The notes under the pieces: generated by a model
The model's database searches: none
What the model saw: only the letters and a program-made list of their open reading frames with translations
What the model was told of the DNA's origin: nothing
Part shown: one piece after another, positions 7,349-16,157 of the stretch
How positions within the stretch are numbered: the stretch's first letter is position 1
Layout of the letters: every line of letters begins with the position of its first letter
Program-made: the position numbers and the translations under genes
Assembly: GCF_900110645.1 (NCBI RefSeq)
Contig: NZ_FOFB01000032.1
Location: 1-64,000, forward strand
Direction: 5' to 3'
Source: Neolewinella agarilytica
GTDB taxonomy: Bacteria > Bacteroidota > Bacteroidia > Chitinophagales > Saprospiraceae
DNA: 64,000 nt

Positions 7349-8041
7349 TTATGCTGCGCTGGCGCGCAGCGTTTCCATGTCACGAACGAGGATACGGCCG
7401 CGATTGAAATAAATAAGATTTTCCTTCCGGAGCTCATTCAATACCAAAGTTACTGTCTGCCGACTCGTGCAAGTAATGTTGGCAATATCCTGATGAGTGA
7501 GACTATGCTTAAGTAGCATTTCATAGCCTACCTGGCGGCCACGTTCGGCCACCACCCGGTGTAAGAAGCTAACAATGCGGCTTCTTGCGTCCTTAAAGAT
7601 AAGGTCTTCCAGTTTATTTTCCGCAGCCATCATCCTTTTTCCGAATAAAAGAAGGACTCGCTGGCTCAAAATGGGGTTCTTAGCCATGATTCGCTGAAAA
7701 TCAGCGACACGAATAGTGTAGAACTGAACCTCTTCTTTCAGAGATTGAGCCGTTTCCGACCGACGGGTTTCCCCCACCAGGGCCAGTTCCCCGAAAATAG
7801 CTTCCGGATGAATCAATTGCTTAATCACTTCTTTGCCTTCACTACTGTGGGTACTGATTTTCAGCGATCCCTTGCAGAGCAGGTAAATGTGTTCACTCAC
7901 TTCACCGGGCTGATAAATAATGGTATAGCGGGGCTTTTTTCTGAGCTCCATAGCATCAGCCAGCGCTAACTTTTCGTTTTCGGTAAGCGCATCAAAGAGG
8001 TCAAATTGCTCCAGGAGGGAAATTTTTGCGGCGGTTTGCAT
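7349..8041 (-). CDS. Crp/Fnr-family transcriptional regulator
   Basis: A 230-residue regulator. The start at MQTAAKISLLEQF is preferred to a GTG three codons earlier. Residues about 10-125 are a cyclic-nucleotide-binding-like beta-barrel (IYLLCKGSLKIS, PEAIFGELALVGE). A dimerisation helix follows, then a winged-helix domain with HQDIANITCTSRQTVTLVLNEL as recognition helix. The pocket motif FGELALVGETRRSETAQ resembles the CRP phosphate-binding cassette but lacks the exact RAA signature, so the ligand is uncertain. No N-terminal Fnr-type cysteines are present. It has its own terminator and is apparently monocistronic. Confidence 0.88.
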   Translation of the reverse strand: MQTAAKISLLEQFDLFDALTENEKLALADAMELRKKPRYTIIYQPGEVSEHIYLLCKGSLKISTHSSEGKEVIKQLIHPEAIFGELALVGETRRSETAQSLKEEVQFYTIRVADFQRIMAKNPILSQRVLLLFGKRMMAAENKLEDLIFKDARSRIVSFLHRVVAERGRQVGYEMLLKHSLTHQDIANITCTSRQTVTLVLNELRKENLIYFNRGRILVRDMETLRASAA

Positions 8042-8266
8042 AGTTAACACTTTTGGTTGAGGTCAGGAACGAATAGCATTTGGCAAGGGAGGCAAAAATC
8101 CCCTTTTCAAATGGCGGTTATACCTATAGAACACCAAAAGAAGCCCATACCCCCAAGCAAGCGAAAAAAAATTTTGAAACAATGATTTGTCGCTCAGGAT
8201 ACCCAAAAGCGTGTAAGCCGTTCAGGCTTTGTCGTGCAGCCGCCCGAAACCGGCGGATGGCCAAAG

Positions 8267-8809
8267 TCAATACTTGTCCAAAAGCAAGGCCACCCGCTGT
8301 AAAACCATGATACTCAGGGCGTCTTTGATTTGTCCGTCCAGGGTCATTTCAATGGCTTCCCGAAGGGGAAGCCGGCGCAACTGCAATTCCTCCGTATCCT
8401 CCGGTTCTGCTTCTTCCTGAGACAAGCCCCTGGCCAGATAAGCAACGCCGTACTCGTTGGTAACGGAATTGGACAGATGAAAATCCATCAATCGGGTCCA
8501 TTCCCGGGCTACCAGGCCGGTTTCTTCTTTTAGCTCGCGTCGGGCAGTTTCCAGCGGGTCGGTGTCTACGGGACAGCCACCTTCGGGGATTTCCCACTCG
8601 TAGGAATTCAGTGCATAGCGATACTGCCCGACGAGCCAGGTATAGCCTTCTTCATCCACCGGCACAATGCCGATGGCGTGGTTTTTGAAGTTCACTACGC
8701 CGTAAATCCCCGGGCTTCCGCCGGGGGTGATAACTTCGCTGTGCTCAATGCTGATCCAGGGATTGTCGTAGGCTATTTTTGTCGAGAGTGTTTTCCAGGG
8801 GTTTTTCAT
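8267..8809 (-). CDS. NUDIX hydrolase, ADP-ribose pyrophosphatase-like
   Basis: Hydrolyses a nucleoside diphosphate linked to another group; the overall form (VVNFKNHAIGIVPVDEEGYTWLVGQYRY, then EIPEGG) suggests ADP-ribose or ADP-sugar. The NUDIX box is GGCPVDTDPLETARRELKEETGL. The REUxEExGU metal-binding half is intact. The upstream glutamate expected in Gx5E is Thr here. The length of 180 residues is normal. The 5' side carries the GTAGAC heptamer array; an ATG beyond that array (8939) reads through it but is out of register with this gene. Confidence 0.85.
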   Translation of the reverse strand: MKNPWKTLSTKIAYDNPWISIEHSEVITPGGSPGIYGVVNFKNHAIGIVPVDEEGYTWLVGQYRYALNSYEWEIPEGGCPVDTDPLETARRELKEETGLVAREWTRLMDFHLSNSVTNEYGVAYLARGLSQEEAEPEDTEELQLRRLPLREAIEMTLDGQIKDALSIMVLQRVALLLDKY

Positions 8810-8855
8810 AGCGGTAAGATACCCGATAGGAGGGATTTGTGGCGGTGGCTACTTT

Positions 8856-8925
8856 GTAGACAGTAGACGGTAGACAGTAGACGGTAGAGGGTAGAGGGTA
8901 GACGGTAGAGGGTAGAGGGTAGACG
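8856..8925. repeat. Heptamer array GTAGACR/GTAGAGG, ten units
   Basis: Ten consecutive 7-bp units beginning GTAGA, upstream of the NUDIX gene and downstream of the protease gene. The same unit type recurs at 48997-49085. Confidence 0.85.
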
Positions 8926-9028
8926 GTAAAATGCTCCAAAAATGCGAATTACGGGCTAAATGCCCTCGGTGTAGTTTTACTGAGCGTTTTCACCCCGTAA
9001 TTCGCGTAAACTCACTGTTTACCGTCTA

Positions 9029-12000
9029 TCAATACTTCGCACTTCCCCGCTTCTCAAAGGGTGGTCGTTTGGGCTCAACCACGGGATTAGCTTTCAGTGA
9101 CTTCAGGATTTCAGCGATGGCGCGCTCCAGTTGTGGATCTTTACCCGCCATTACTTCGGCGGGGAACTGCTCCACCTCAATATCCGGCGCTACGCCTTCA
9201 TTTTCCACGCGGTAGCCATCCTTGTCCCAAAAGCCAACGTTGGGCGCCGTCACGGAGCCACCATCAATGAACTCGGGGTAGCCGAGTACACCGACCAGGC
9301 CGCCCCAGGTTCGCTTACCGATGATGGGGCCGAGGTTGTTTTTGCGCCAGAGGTAAGGAAAGAGGTCTCCGCCGGAGCCGGCTGTTTCGTCGGTCAGCAG
9401 CACCTTCGGCCCCTGAATGGAGGCTACGGGAGCATGCTGATCCTTCCCGTAGCGGTACGTCCAGCTGTTTTGGTAAGGGCGCATCAGGTGCTCGATGTAG
9501 TAGTCAGCAATCTGTCCGCCGCCGTTAAAACGCTCATCGACAATGATGGCTTTCTTATTCACCTGCGGGAAGAAGTAGCGCTTAAAGTACTGGAAGCCTC
9601 CACCACCGGTGTTCGGAACGTAGACATAAGCGACCTGCCCGTTAGTCGCTTCGTCAACTTTAGCGATGTTGCCTTCTACCCAATCGCGGTTTCTCAGCCC
9701 GTACTCATTGCTCACGGGCGTAACGGTTACCGTGCGCGCTCCGCTGCCATCCGCGTTGGGGCCTACTTTCAGCTCCACCAGCCGGTTAGCTTTCTCTTCG
9801 AAAAAGCGGTAAAGATTATCGTTTCCACTCACTTCTTCTCCGTCTACGGCCAGGATGTATTCACCGGTTTCCACGTTTACACCGGGTTCAGTGAGTGGAG
9901 AACGGAGGTTACCGTTCCAGTTCAGCCCACCGTAAATTTTGGTGATGCGGTAACGGTTGTTGGCCACCTCAAAGTCTGCTCCCAGCAGACCGCCACCCAC
10001 GCGGGGTGGATTGTTCAGCCGGGTGCCCCGGCTGCCGAAGCGATGGTGGCCAACGCCGAGTTCGGAGCCCATCCACTCCATCACCCGATAGAGGTCAGGA
10101 CGGGTTTTGACGTGCGGCAGGAAGACTTCATACTTCTTTTTCATGGCGTCCCAATCAACGCCGTGCATACCGGGATCGTAGAAGTAGTCCCGGTTGACGC
10201 GCCACATCTCGTTGAAGATGTTAGGGAACTCCTTCAGGGGCTCAATTTTCACTTTCATGCCGTAGGCGTCCGGAGATTTCAGGTCTTTTGGCGAAGGATT
10301 ACCGACCGAGGTAACGCCCCACTGCCCGCGACTTCCAACGAACAGGTGCTTTCCGTCGCCCGTCACCTCAAACCAATTAGCGGGCATCAGTTCTTTGTCC
10401 TCCCGTTCGGAGAGCGAATAGCGGTGCATGGACGTGCCGGCGTCCGTGCGGGAGATGTAGAGTAATTCTCCGTCTTTGGCCGATTCGAGGTTGTAAAAAT
10501 TACCGTTACCAATGGGCAGGTGAACAATACGGGTTTCGAGGCCGTCGAAGTCGATCGTTATCGAGTCGTCATCTTCTTCCTCTTCCTCCCCGGTTTCTTC
10601 CTCGTCTTCTTCTTCAATTTCTTCCAGATCATTGCGGCGGATGAGGGGAGAGACTTCGTCACGCTGCAAGGTCAGCAGGTAGATATCATTGGTAATCCGC
10701 ATATCATTGCTCGACTGCTGAAACCAATTGATCACCGGCCCGGCATCAGTGGAGGCGGAGAGGTACAGGTATTTTCCGGAAGCATCGAAAGTGGGATCAG
10801 TCACGTTAGCCAGTGGGTCGGATACGGTCTTCGATTCTCCCGTAGACAGGTTGTAAATAAATGCCTGCTCGAAGTTGGTTTCCGTAATTTTAGAATAGGC
10901 CAGCCAGCGGCTGTCCTTTGACCAGGAACCGAACAGGTCCCGGAAATCACCCGGAAAATAGAAGGTGTCTTCGTCTACTTTTTTGACCATCCCGCTCTCT
11001 ACGTCCAGTACGTAGAATGCCCGACCATTATCCACAAAAGCAATCTTTTTGCTGTCGGGCGACCAGTGCGGAAAGGCATAGAAACCGGATCCCGATAAGG
11101 GAATGGCCCGGGCTTCTTTACGCAAATTATCGAAAAGGTGAAGCGCATATTCTCCTGAAGCATCCGAGAAGTAGGCAATCGTCTTACCATCCGGGCTCCA
11201 GCGCGGGTGCGTTTCGTGTACGCCGGAAGTATTCGTCAGGTTGTTCACATCACCGTTTTTCACCGGTGCGGTAAGGACTTCGCCACGGAAGTCGGCCACA
11301 ATTCGCTTACCGGACGGAGAAGCGCCGGCATGCCGGACGTTCTCTCCGCCAGACACCCAATAAGGCCGCACGTCAATGATGTCCGTATTAATGGTAACGT
11401 TGATTGGCGTTGATTTACCCGTTGCCGGGTCCAGCTCGTTCAGGTAACCGGCTTGTTCGAAGATGAGCTTTCCGCCGCCGGCCTTCAGGTTCAGCACGGG
11501 GAAGTCCTTGAATTTTGTGATCTGAGTAACGGCTTTGGAAGCAGGGTTAAAGCGGTAGACATTGAACTCCTGGTTGCGGTCACTGAGGAAATAGACTTCG
11601 TCTTTAATCCACTGCGGCTGGCTGTCATTGCTCCCGCCCTCCGGCTTGGGAATTTCGACGACGGATTTGTCTGACTGGTTCATTACCCAGATACGGGAGA
11701 TGGTGCCGCCGCGGTAGTTTTTCCACATGGAGAAGCGATCTCTCAGGGGAGTGTAGGCGAGGTATTTGCCGTCTGGCGAGTAGACGGCGTGATTGATGGT
11801 GGGAATGCCAAGAGGTTCAGCTTTGCCCCCGTCCAGGCCGATGGTGAAGGCGTGGGTGAAGGCCCCGGTGAAAACATCGCGGGTGGAAGCGAAGAGGATC
11901 TTCTTACCGTCGGGGGTGAAGTCGCGGACGATGTCCTGGGCCGGGTGCCAGGTAAGACGTTTGGGGATTCCGCCCTGGGCGGAGACGGTGTAGATATCGA

Positions 12001-12256
12001 AATTACCGTCGTATTGAGCGGTAAAAGCGATCGTTTTTCCGTCGGGGCTGAATACGGGAGCGGCTTCAATGCCTTCGTCGATGGTAAGACGGCGGGGGTT
12101 TTCGCCGTTCCGGTCTGCAATCCATAGATCACCGGCGTAGGTAAAGGCAATGTTGTTTTGGCTGATGGCGGGAGACGACAGGAGGCGGGTCTGGGCCTGC
12201 ATCGTCAGTGACGTTAGGCAGCAAGCCGCGATCAGCAGGCATAATCTGTGTAACAT
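9029..12256 (-). CDS. Tricorn protease-like S41 peptidase
   Basis: A 1075-residue exported protease. Order: signal peptide (about 1-22, ending TMQAQ); a WD40/PD40 beta-propeller region with repeated FSPDGKTIAF / WSPDSKKIAF motifs (about 25-540); an acidic linker of Asp and Glu (about 545-570); a second propeller part; the C1 domain (EMWRVNRDYFYDP); a PDZ domain (about 780-860); and the tail-specific protease domain. DERFNGGGQIADYYIEH and TDETAGSGGDLFPYL hold the core residues, with Ser in AGSGGD the probable nucleophile. It probably degrades peptides in the periplasm, by analogy with archaeal Tricorn. It appears monocistronic. Confidence 0.9.
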   Translation of the reverse strand: MLHRLCLLIAACCLTSLTMQAQTRLLSSPAISQNNIAFTYAGDLWIADRNGENPRRLTIDEGIEAAPVFSPDGKTIAFTAQYDGNFDIYTVSAQGGIPKRLTWHPAQDIVRDFTPDGKKILFASTRDVFTGAFTHAFTIGLDGGKAEPLGIPTINHAVYSPDGKYLAYTPLRDRFSMWKNYRGGTISRIWVMNQSDKSVVEIPKPEGGSNDSQPQWIKDEVYFLSDRNQEFNVYRFNPASKAVTQITKFKDFPVLNLKAGGGKLIFEQAGYLNELDPATGKSTPINVTINTDIIDVRPYWVSGGENVRHAGASPSGKRIVADFRGEVLTAPVKNGDVNNLTNTSGVHETHPRWSPDGKTIAYFSDASGEYALHLFDNLRKEARAIPLSGSGFYAFPHWSPDSKKIAFVDNGRAFYVLDVESGMVKKVDEDTFYFPGDFRDLFGSWSKDSRWLAYSKITETNFEQAFIYNLSTGESKTVSDPLANVTDPTFDASGKYLYLSASTDAGPVINWFQQSSNDMRITNDIYLLTLQRDEVSPLIRRNDLEEIEEEDEEETGEEEEEDDDSITIDFDGLETRIVHLPIGNGNFYNLESAKDGELLYISRTDAGTSMHRYSLSEREDKELMPANWFEVTGDGKHLFVGSRGQWGVTSVGNPSPKDLKSPDAYGMKVKIEPLKEFPNIFNEMWRVNRDYFYDPGMHGVDWDAMKKKYEVFLPHVKTRPDLYRVMEWMGSELGVGHHRFGSRGTRLNNPPRVGGGLLGADFEVANNRYRITKIYGGLNWNGNLRSPLTEPGVNVETGEYILAVDGEEVSGNDNLYRFFEEKANRLVELKVGPNADGSGARTVTVTPVSNEYGLRNRDWVEGNIAKVDEATNGQVAYVYVPNTGGGGFQYFKRYFFPQVNKKAIIVDERFNGGGQIADYYIEHLMRPYQNSWTYRYGKDQHAPVASIQGPKVLLTDETAGSGGDLFPYLWRKNNLGPIIGKRTWGGLVGVLGYPEFIDGGSVTAPNVGFWDKDGYRVENEGVAPDIEVEQFPAEVMAGKDPQLERAIAEILKSLKANPVVEPKRPPFEKRGSAKY

Positions 12257-12370
12257 AGTGGTATGGGCTAAATTTTAAAAGGTTGGAAATTACGCGTAAA
12301 AACGCTGGTCCGGGCCATAGATGTCCATTCTTTCGACGAACGGAGTTGGCGCGGACACTTCGGCAGGCAC

Positions 12371-12532
12371 GGCGCGGGTCCGCAGGTGCAGGGGTAAGGA
12401 CGACAAAGAGCAATGAAGGGTTGCTTTGCCAGCCAACGAAGGGCTTAGCGAAGCCATGCCGCCCCGCCGGAGAGACCGATTAAAATCCTTGCTCATATAT
12501 CCACACCTAGCACCTGCGGTGAGCGCCCAAAA
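12371..12532. repeat. Inverted pair of the ACCTGCGG repeat bounding a 162-bp segment
   Basis: The left copy (12371-12390, GGCGCGGGTCCGCAGGTGCA) and the right copy (12510-12532, GCACCTGCGGTGAGCGCCCA) are inverted, and the segment between them has no gene. A similar pair encloses 34196-34367. This may be a non-autonomous mobile element, but no target-site duplication was recognised. Confidence 0.5.
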
Positions 12533-12557
12533 GCGACAAACAGGTTACATTGCGGAT

Positions 12558-13679
12558 ATGAAGACCACTACCTGCCTCCTTTTCTCCCTGTTTTGCTTTC
12601 CGCTGTTGGCGCAGCAGCACCAACATCACAGCCATGAGCGGGGTATTCACTTCCCGGATACCAGGGATTACCTGACCTTAATCGTCGACCTGCACTCCCA
12701 CAGCGTATTTTCCGATGGCAGCGTCTGGCCCGACATCCGGATTCAGGAAGCCGTCCGGGACAGCCTCGATGCCTTCTCCTTCACCGAGCATCTGGAATAC
12801 CAGCCGCACGCAGCAGACATCCCCCACCCCGACCGCAACCGCGCCCATGACCTGGGCGAAGAACTCGCCCGCCCCTACGACCTGATGGTCATTCGCGGCG
12901 CCGAGATCACCCGCAGCCTGCCGCCCGGACACACCAATGCCGTCTTCATCGAAGACGCCAACAAACTCATCGTTGATGACCCGATGGAAGCCTTTCTGGA
13001 AGCTAACCGCCAGGGCGGCTTTACCTTCTGGAACCACCCCAACTGGGTGGCCCAACGCAAAGATGGCGTAGCCGAACTCACCCCCATGCACCGGGAATTA
13101 ATCGACAAGGGCCTCCTACACGGCATTGAGGTGGTGAACGACCTGACAATCTCGAAGGAAGCACTGCAGGTGGCGTTGGACAACGACCTCACCATCATGG
13201 GCACCTCCGATGTACACGGCTTGGTGGACTGGCAATATCACGTCCATGAGGGTGGTCACCGCCCGGTAACACTCGTCCTTGCTGAAGAAAAAAACCAGGC
13301 CTCCCTGAAGGCAGCCCTGATGGCCGGCCGCACCGTTGCCTGGTTTCAAAACACCTTGGTGGGCAAAGAAGAGCACCTGAAAGCCGTTGTGGAAGCTTCC
13401 CTGTCCGTGGAAGATGCTGCCTATCGCGGACCGTCTTCCGTCATCGACATCACGATCCACAACGAAAGCGACTGCGAGTACATTCTGGAAAACACCAGCG
13501 GATACTCCCTGCAAAGCGATTTAGGTCTCATCGAATTGCACCCTAATGCCAGCACTACCATCCAGGTTATGACCCTGCGGCAACTGGCTTCGGTTGATCT
13601 GAAATTTAAGGTATTGAATGCGGTAACTGCCCCGGAGGAGCGGCTGGAGATTACCCTTTCAGTTAAAGCTGACAATTAG
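12558..13679 (+). CDS. PHP-domain metal-dependent hydrolase, exported
   Basis: A 373-residue protein starting MKTTTCLLFSLFCFPLLAQ, a signal peptide. The PHP domain follows: DLHSHSVFSDG (metal-binding HxH), then FSFTEHLEYQPH, VIRGAEITRS, FWNHPNW and GTSDVHG, which are all PHP metal-site motifs. Such proteins are phosphoesterases. The C-terminal 100 residues are beta-rich (DITIHNESDCEYILENTSGY), possibly an accessory domain. The stretch just after the signal, QQHQHHSHERGIHF, is His-rich. The substrate is unknown. The next gene starts 7 bases after its stop and is probably in the same operon. Confidence 0.85.
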   Translation: MKTTTCLLFSLFCFPLLAQQHQHHSHERGIHFPDTRDYLTLIVDLHSHSVFSDGSVWPDIRIQEAVRDSLDAFSFTEHLEYQPHAADIPHPDRNRAHDLGEELARPYDLMVIRGAEITRSLPPGHTNAVFIEDANKLIVDDPMEAFLEANRQGGFTFWNHPNWVAQRKDGVAELTPMHRELIDKGLLHGIEVVNDLTISKEALQVALDNDLTIMGTSDVHGLVDWQYHVHEGGHRPVTLVLAEEKNQASLKAALMAGRTVAWFQNTLVGKEEHLKAVVEASLSVEDAAYRGPSSVIDITIHNESDCEYILENTSGYSLQSDLGLIELHPNASTTIQVMTLRQLASVDLKFKVLNAVTAPEERLEITLSVKADN

Positions 13680-13686
13680 AAAACCG

Positions 13687-14076
13687 ATGATCAAAATTGA
13701 ACACCTGGCCCTTTGGGTTAATGACCTCGAAGGAATGCGGGCTTTTTACCAGCAATGGTTTTCCGCTACCGCGAACGCGATGTACCACAACGAAAAGAAG
13801 CAGTTCCGGTCCTATTTCATCACCTTCGGAGAAGGAGCCCGGCTCGAGCTGATGCAACGGCCAGACGTTGAGGATACGATAGCTCCGGGGGCAGAGTTTC
13901 GGGGCCTGACGCATTTTGCGATTCAGCTCGGCAGCGAAGCTGCCGTCGACGAAATGACGGGCCGGATGCAAGCTGCCGGTCTGAGCGTAGTCGGCCCTCC
14001 CCGCCGAACGGGAGATGGATATTACGAGAGTGTAGTACTGGACCCGGAGGGAAACCGACTGGAGCTGATGGCTTGA
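13687..14076 (+). CDS. VOC family (glyoxalase/dioxygenase fold) protein
   Basis: A 129-residue protein with two beta-alpha-beta-beta-beta modules. The start IEHLALWVNDLEGMRAFYQQWF and the end GDGYYESVVLDPEGNRLELMA carry the usual metal-site residues (His near position 5, Glu near the C-terminus), with GLTHFAIQLGS in the middle. Members include glyoxalase I, fosfomycin-resistance-type enzymes and dioxygenases; which applies here cannot be told. It follows the PHP gene by 7 bases and converges on the next gene with one base between. Confidence 0.85.
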   Translation: MIKIEHLALWVNDLEGMRAFYQQWFSATANAMYHNEKKQFRSYFITFGEGARLELMQRPDVEDTIAPGAEFRGLTHFAIQLGSEAAVDEMTGRMQAAGLSVVGPPRRTGDGYYESVVLDPEGNRLELMA

Positions 14077-14077
14077 T

Positions 14078-14338
14078 TTAAGCCTGCCGCCGTCCCTTGA
14101 TCCGGTAATAGATCATCAGCACCAGCACCGAACCCGCCGTTGCGATGATGATGGACCAAAGGTCAAGGCCTGTAGCATCTCCCAAACCGAGCAAAGTGCT
14201 GACCGCTCCGCCAAGGGCTGCGCCCGCTACGCCGAGCAGCATAGTCATCAGCCAACCGCCGCCTTCTTCGCCGGGGTGAATCATTTTGCCGAGGTAACCG
14301 GCTACTAGTCCGAGAATAAGCCAGGATAGAATGCCCAT
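14078..14338 (-). CDS. GlsB/YeaQ/YmgE family small membrane protein (copy 1)
   Basis: An 86-residue protein of the transglycosylase-associated (GlsB/YmgE) family, usually linked to stress. Three membrane segments: ILSWLILGLVAGYLG, a Gly/Ala-rich middle (LLGVAGAALGGAVS) and IIIATAGSVLVLMIYYRI. The signature KMIHPGEEGGGWL follows the first helix. It is a paralogue of the gene at 14530-14775. The role is not established for this organism. Confidence 0.88.
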   Translation of the reverse strand: MGILSWLILGLVAGYLGKMIHPGEEGGGWLMTMLLGVAGAALGGAVSTLLGLGDATGLDLWSIIIATAGSVLVLMIYYRIKGRRQA

Positions 14339-14470
14339 GTAAATACTGTTTTGGGTTTGACAAAGAGGAAGCGACTTGAAAAGCTTTCAGTCTGTATTGA
14401 TGTCCTCAATATAAGGTGTCTTCCTAAAACTGAAAGAGTGCCGCCGGGGTGGTGACTAGGGTTTAAAAAC

Positions 14471-14510
14471 AAAAGCAGGCCAGCCGGAAATTTCCGGCTG
14501 GCCTGCTTTT
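14471..14510. terminator. Perfect 40-bp palindrome, terminator
   Basis: Arms of 20 bp (AAAAGCAGGCCAGCCGGAAA) are perfectly complementary with no loop bases beyond the turn. The run of T at each end makes it usable on either strand. It lies 19 bases beyond the stop of the second GlsB gene, so its main role is probably termination on the minus strand. Confidence 0.8.
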
Positions 14511-14529
14511 TATTCGTCAGGTGAGCTAA

Positions 14530-14775
14530 TCAGGCAAACCGGCGGTAAAGCGCCAGGCAGATTACAGCTCCTACGGTAGCCACGATAATTGACCAGAGGT
14601 TAACACCGGAGGCGCCACTCATCCCTACCAGGTTAAAGACAAAACCGCCCACCATTGCGCCCACGACGCCAATAATCAGCGAGGCAAGCCAGCCGCCGGG
14701 GTCTGGTCCGGGGTGAATGTATTTTGCGATAGCGCCGGCGATGAGGCCGAGAATGATCCAGGATAGAATGCCCAT
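14530..14775 (-). CDS. GlsB/YeaQ/YmgE family small membrane protein (copy 2)
   Basis: An 81-residue paralogue of the preceding protein. The start MGILSWIILGLIAGAIAKYIHPG is chosen because it matches copy 1 residue for residue; the extra upstream codons have no counterpart. Features: PGPDPGGWLASLIIGVVGAMVGG in the middle and SIIVATVGAVICLALYRRFA at the end. The two copies are on the same strand but separated by the strong palindrome, so they are probably transcribed separately. Confidence 0.88.
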   Translation of the reverse strand: MGILSWIILGLIAGAIAKYIHPGPDPGGWLASLIIGVVGAMVGGFVFNLVGMSGASGVNLWSIIVATVGAVICLALYRRFA

Positions 14776-14961
14776 AGTATTTTTCTTGTTGGTTGTATCT
14801 TTTAAGCAGAAGCTACGGCCCACTTGTTCACTTCAAGCCGTAAATAAGTCTGTTTAACCACCTTTTCTGCGCTACCGCAGGTTCAATGGGGGTTGGACAG
14901 GCGATGAAAATCTCACTAAATAAGAGAATACCCTAACTTACCTGAAATAATACGCTTGACC

Positions 14962-16143
14962 ATGATCCGCTTTCTTCTTCCCCTTTTATTCATTGGTTCT
15001 TTGCTTGCTGCTCAGGCACCAAGCACTTTTTCTGCCTACTCAACATTTATAGAAGAGCAGATTGCCGGGGAAGAATTTGCCGGAGCCGTTTCTTTGGTCG
15101 TCAAAGACGGCGAAGTGTTACACCGCGGCGCTTTCGGTCATGCTGATCTGGAAGAAGATATTCCCATGGCAGAAGATCAGGTCTTTCACCTGATGTCCAT
15201 GACCAAGCCCATAGTCACCCTTGCCGCCATGTTGCTCTGGGAGGAGGGGAAATTTAAGCTAGACGATAAGGTTAGTTCCTATCTCGATGGGTTCGACAAC
15301 TTACGGGTAGCCAAGAGTGTCACTGAAGGCAAGGATGGCCCGACGGTTCCCGCTGACCATCCGGTTACCATCCGTCAGGTAATGACACATACTGCGGGGT
15401 TTTCTCACGGCCTGAGTGGGTCTAAGCTCGATAATGAGATCGCTATGGCCCTTTATTATGTGCCGCAGGAAAACATTGCCAGCCGGGTTAAAACCCTTAC
15501 GGAACTTCCCCTGATCGGTCAGCCAGGCAAGCAGTGGTCTTACAGCGCCTCGCCTGATATCCTGGCGCTGCTCATTGAGCATTTCTCCGGCATGACCGCC
15601 GCTGAATTCCTGCAGCAACGCATTTTTGCCCTACTCGGAATGTCCTCTACCGGTTACAACCTGCCCGAGGAAAAGGCAGCCCGGATGGCCAAACTGTATA
15701 AACAGGTAGACGGTAAGCTGGTACGCGACCCTATGCAGATGGGCGCCATGGGCAATCAGGTTTTTGGTGGTTCCCACGGTCTGTTGTCCACCATAGACGA
15801 TTATGCAGCCTTCTGCCGGATGCTCGTTAATGACGGAAAATATAAAGGAGGTCGACTACTGAAGAAATCCACCTTAGAAATGATGACTTCCAATCAATTG
15901 GGAGATATCCCCTACCCTGCGGGTAAAGGCTTTGGCCTTGGCTTTGGTATCGACACCGAGATACCAAAAGATGGACTGGGAAGTGCCGGCAACTACTACT
16001 GGAGCGGTGCTTACTCAACGTTCTTTTTTGTGGACCCGGTCAATAATCTTTTTGCCATTCTGATGACACAGCGCAGCCCTTACACGGGATCCATCGGAGA
16101 GAAAATGCGGAAGCAGGTTTATTCTGCGCTGGGGAAGCAGTAG
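14962..16143 (+). CDS. Serine hydrolase of the class C beta-lactamase / penicillin-binding fold
   Basis: A 393-residue exported esterase or peptidase. The start at ATG (MIRFLLPLLFIGSLLAAQ) gives a signal peptide. The nucleophile is in SMTK (HLMSMTKPIVTLAAM). The second motif is Y-S-A in WSYSASPDILALLI, in place of Y-x-N, as in many esterase-type members. GGSHGLLSTIDDYAAFCRML is the usual C-terminal block. True beta-lactamase activity is not implied. It converges on the next gene with 14 bases between. Confidence 0.87.
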   Translation: MIRFLLPLLFIGSLLAAQAPSTFSAYSTFIEEQIAGEEFAGAVSLVVKDGEVLHRGAFGHADLEEDIPMAEDQVFHLMSMTKPIVTLAAMLLWEEGKFKLDDKVSSYLDGFDNLRVAKSVTEGKDGPTVPADHPVTIRQVMTHTAGFSHGLSGSKLDNEIAMALYYVPQENIASRVKTLTELPLIGQPGKQWSYSASPDILALLIEHFSGMTAAEFLQQRIFALLGMSSTGYNLPEEKAARMAKLYKQVDGKLVRDPMQMGAMGNQVFGGSHGLLSTIDDYAAFCRMLVNDGKYKGGRLLKKSTLEMMTSNQLGDIPYPAGKGFGLGFGIDTEIPKDGLGSAGNYYWSGAYSTFFFVDPVNNLFAILMTQRSPYTGSIGEKMRKQVYSALGKQ

Positions 16144-16157
16144 TAAAACACTCTTGC

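Noticed and set aside
8745-8939. Frame from an ATG at 8939 through the GTAGAC heptamers towards the NUDIX gene
   Set aside because: It is out of register with the NUDIX gene, which has its own ATG at 8809 with a complete N-terminus, so the phase-switch logic of the 1055 array does not apply with equal force.
9131-10465. 444-codon plus-strand frame opposite the Tricorn-like gene
   Set aside because: Antisense shadow without family features; the minus-strand protease motifs are clear.
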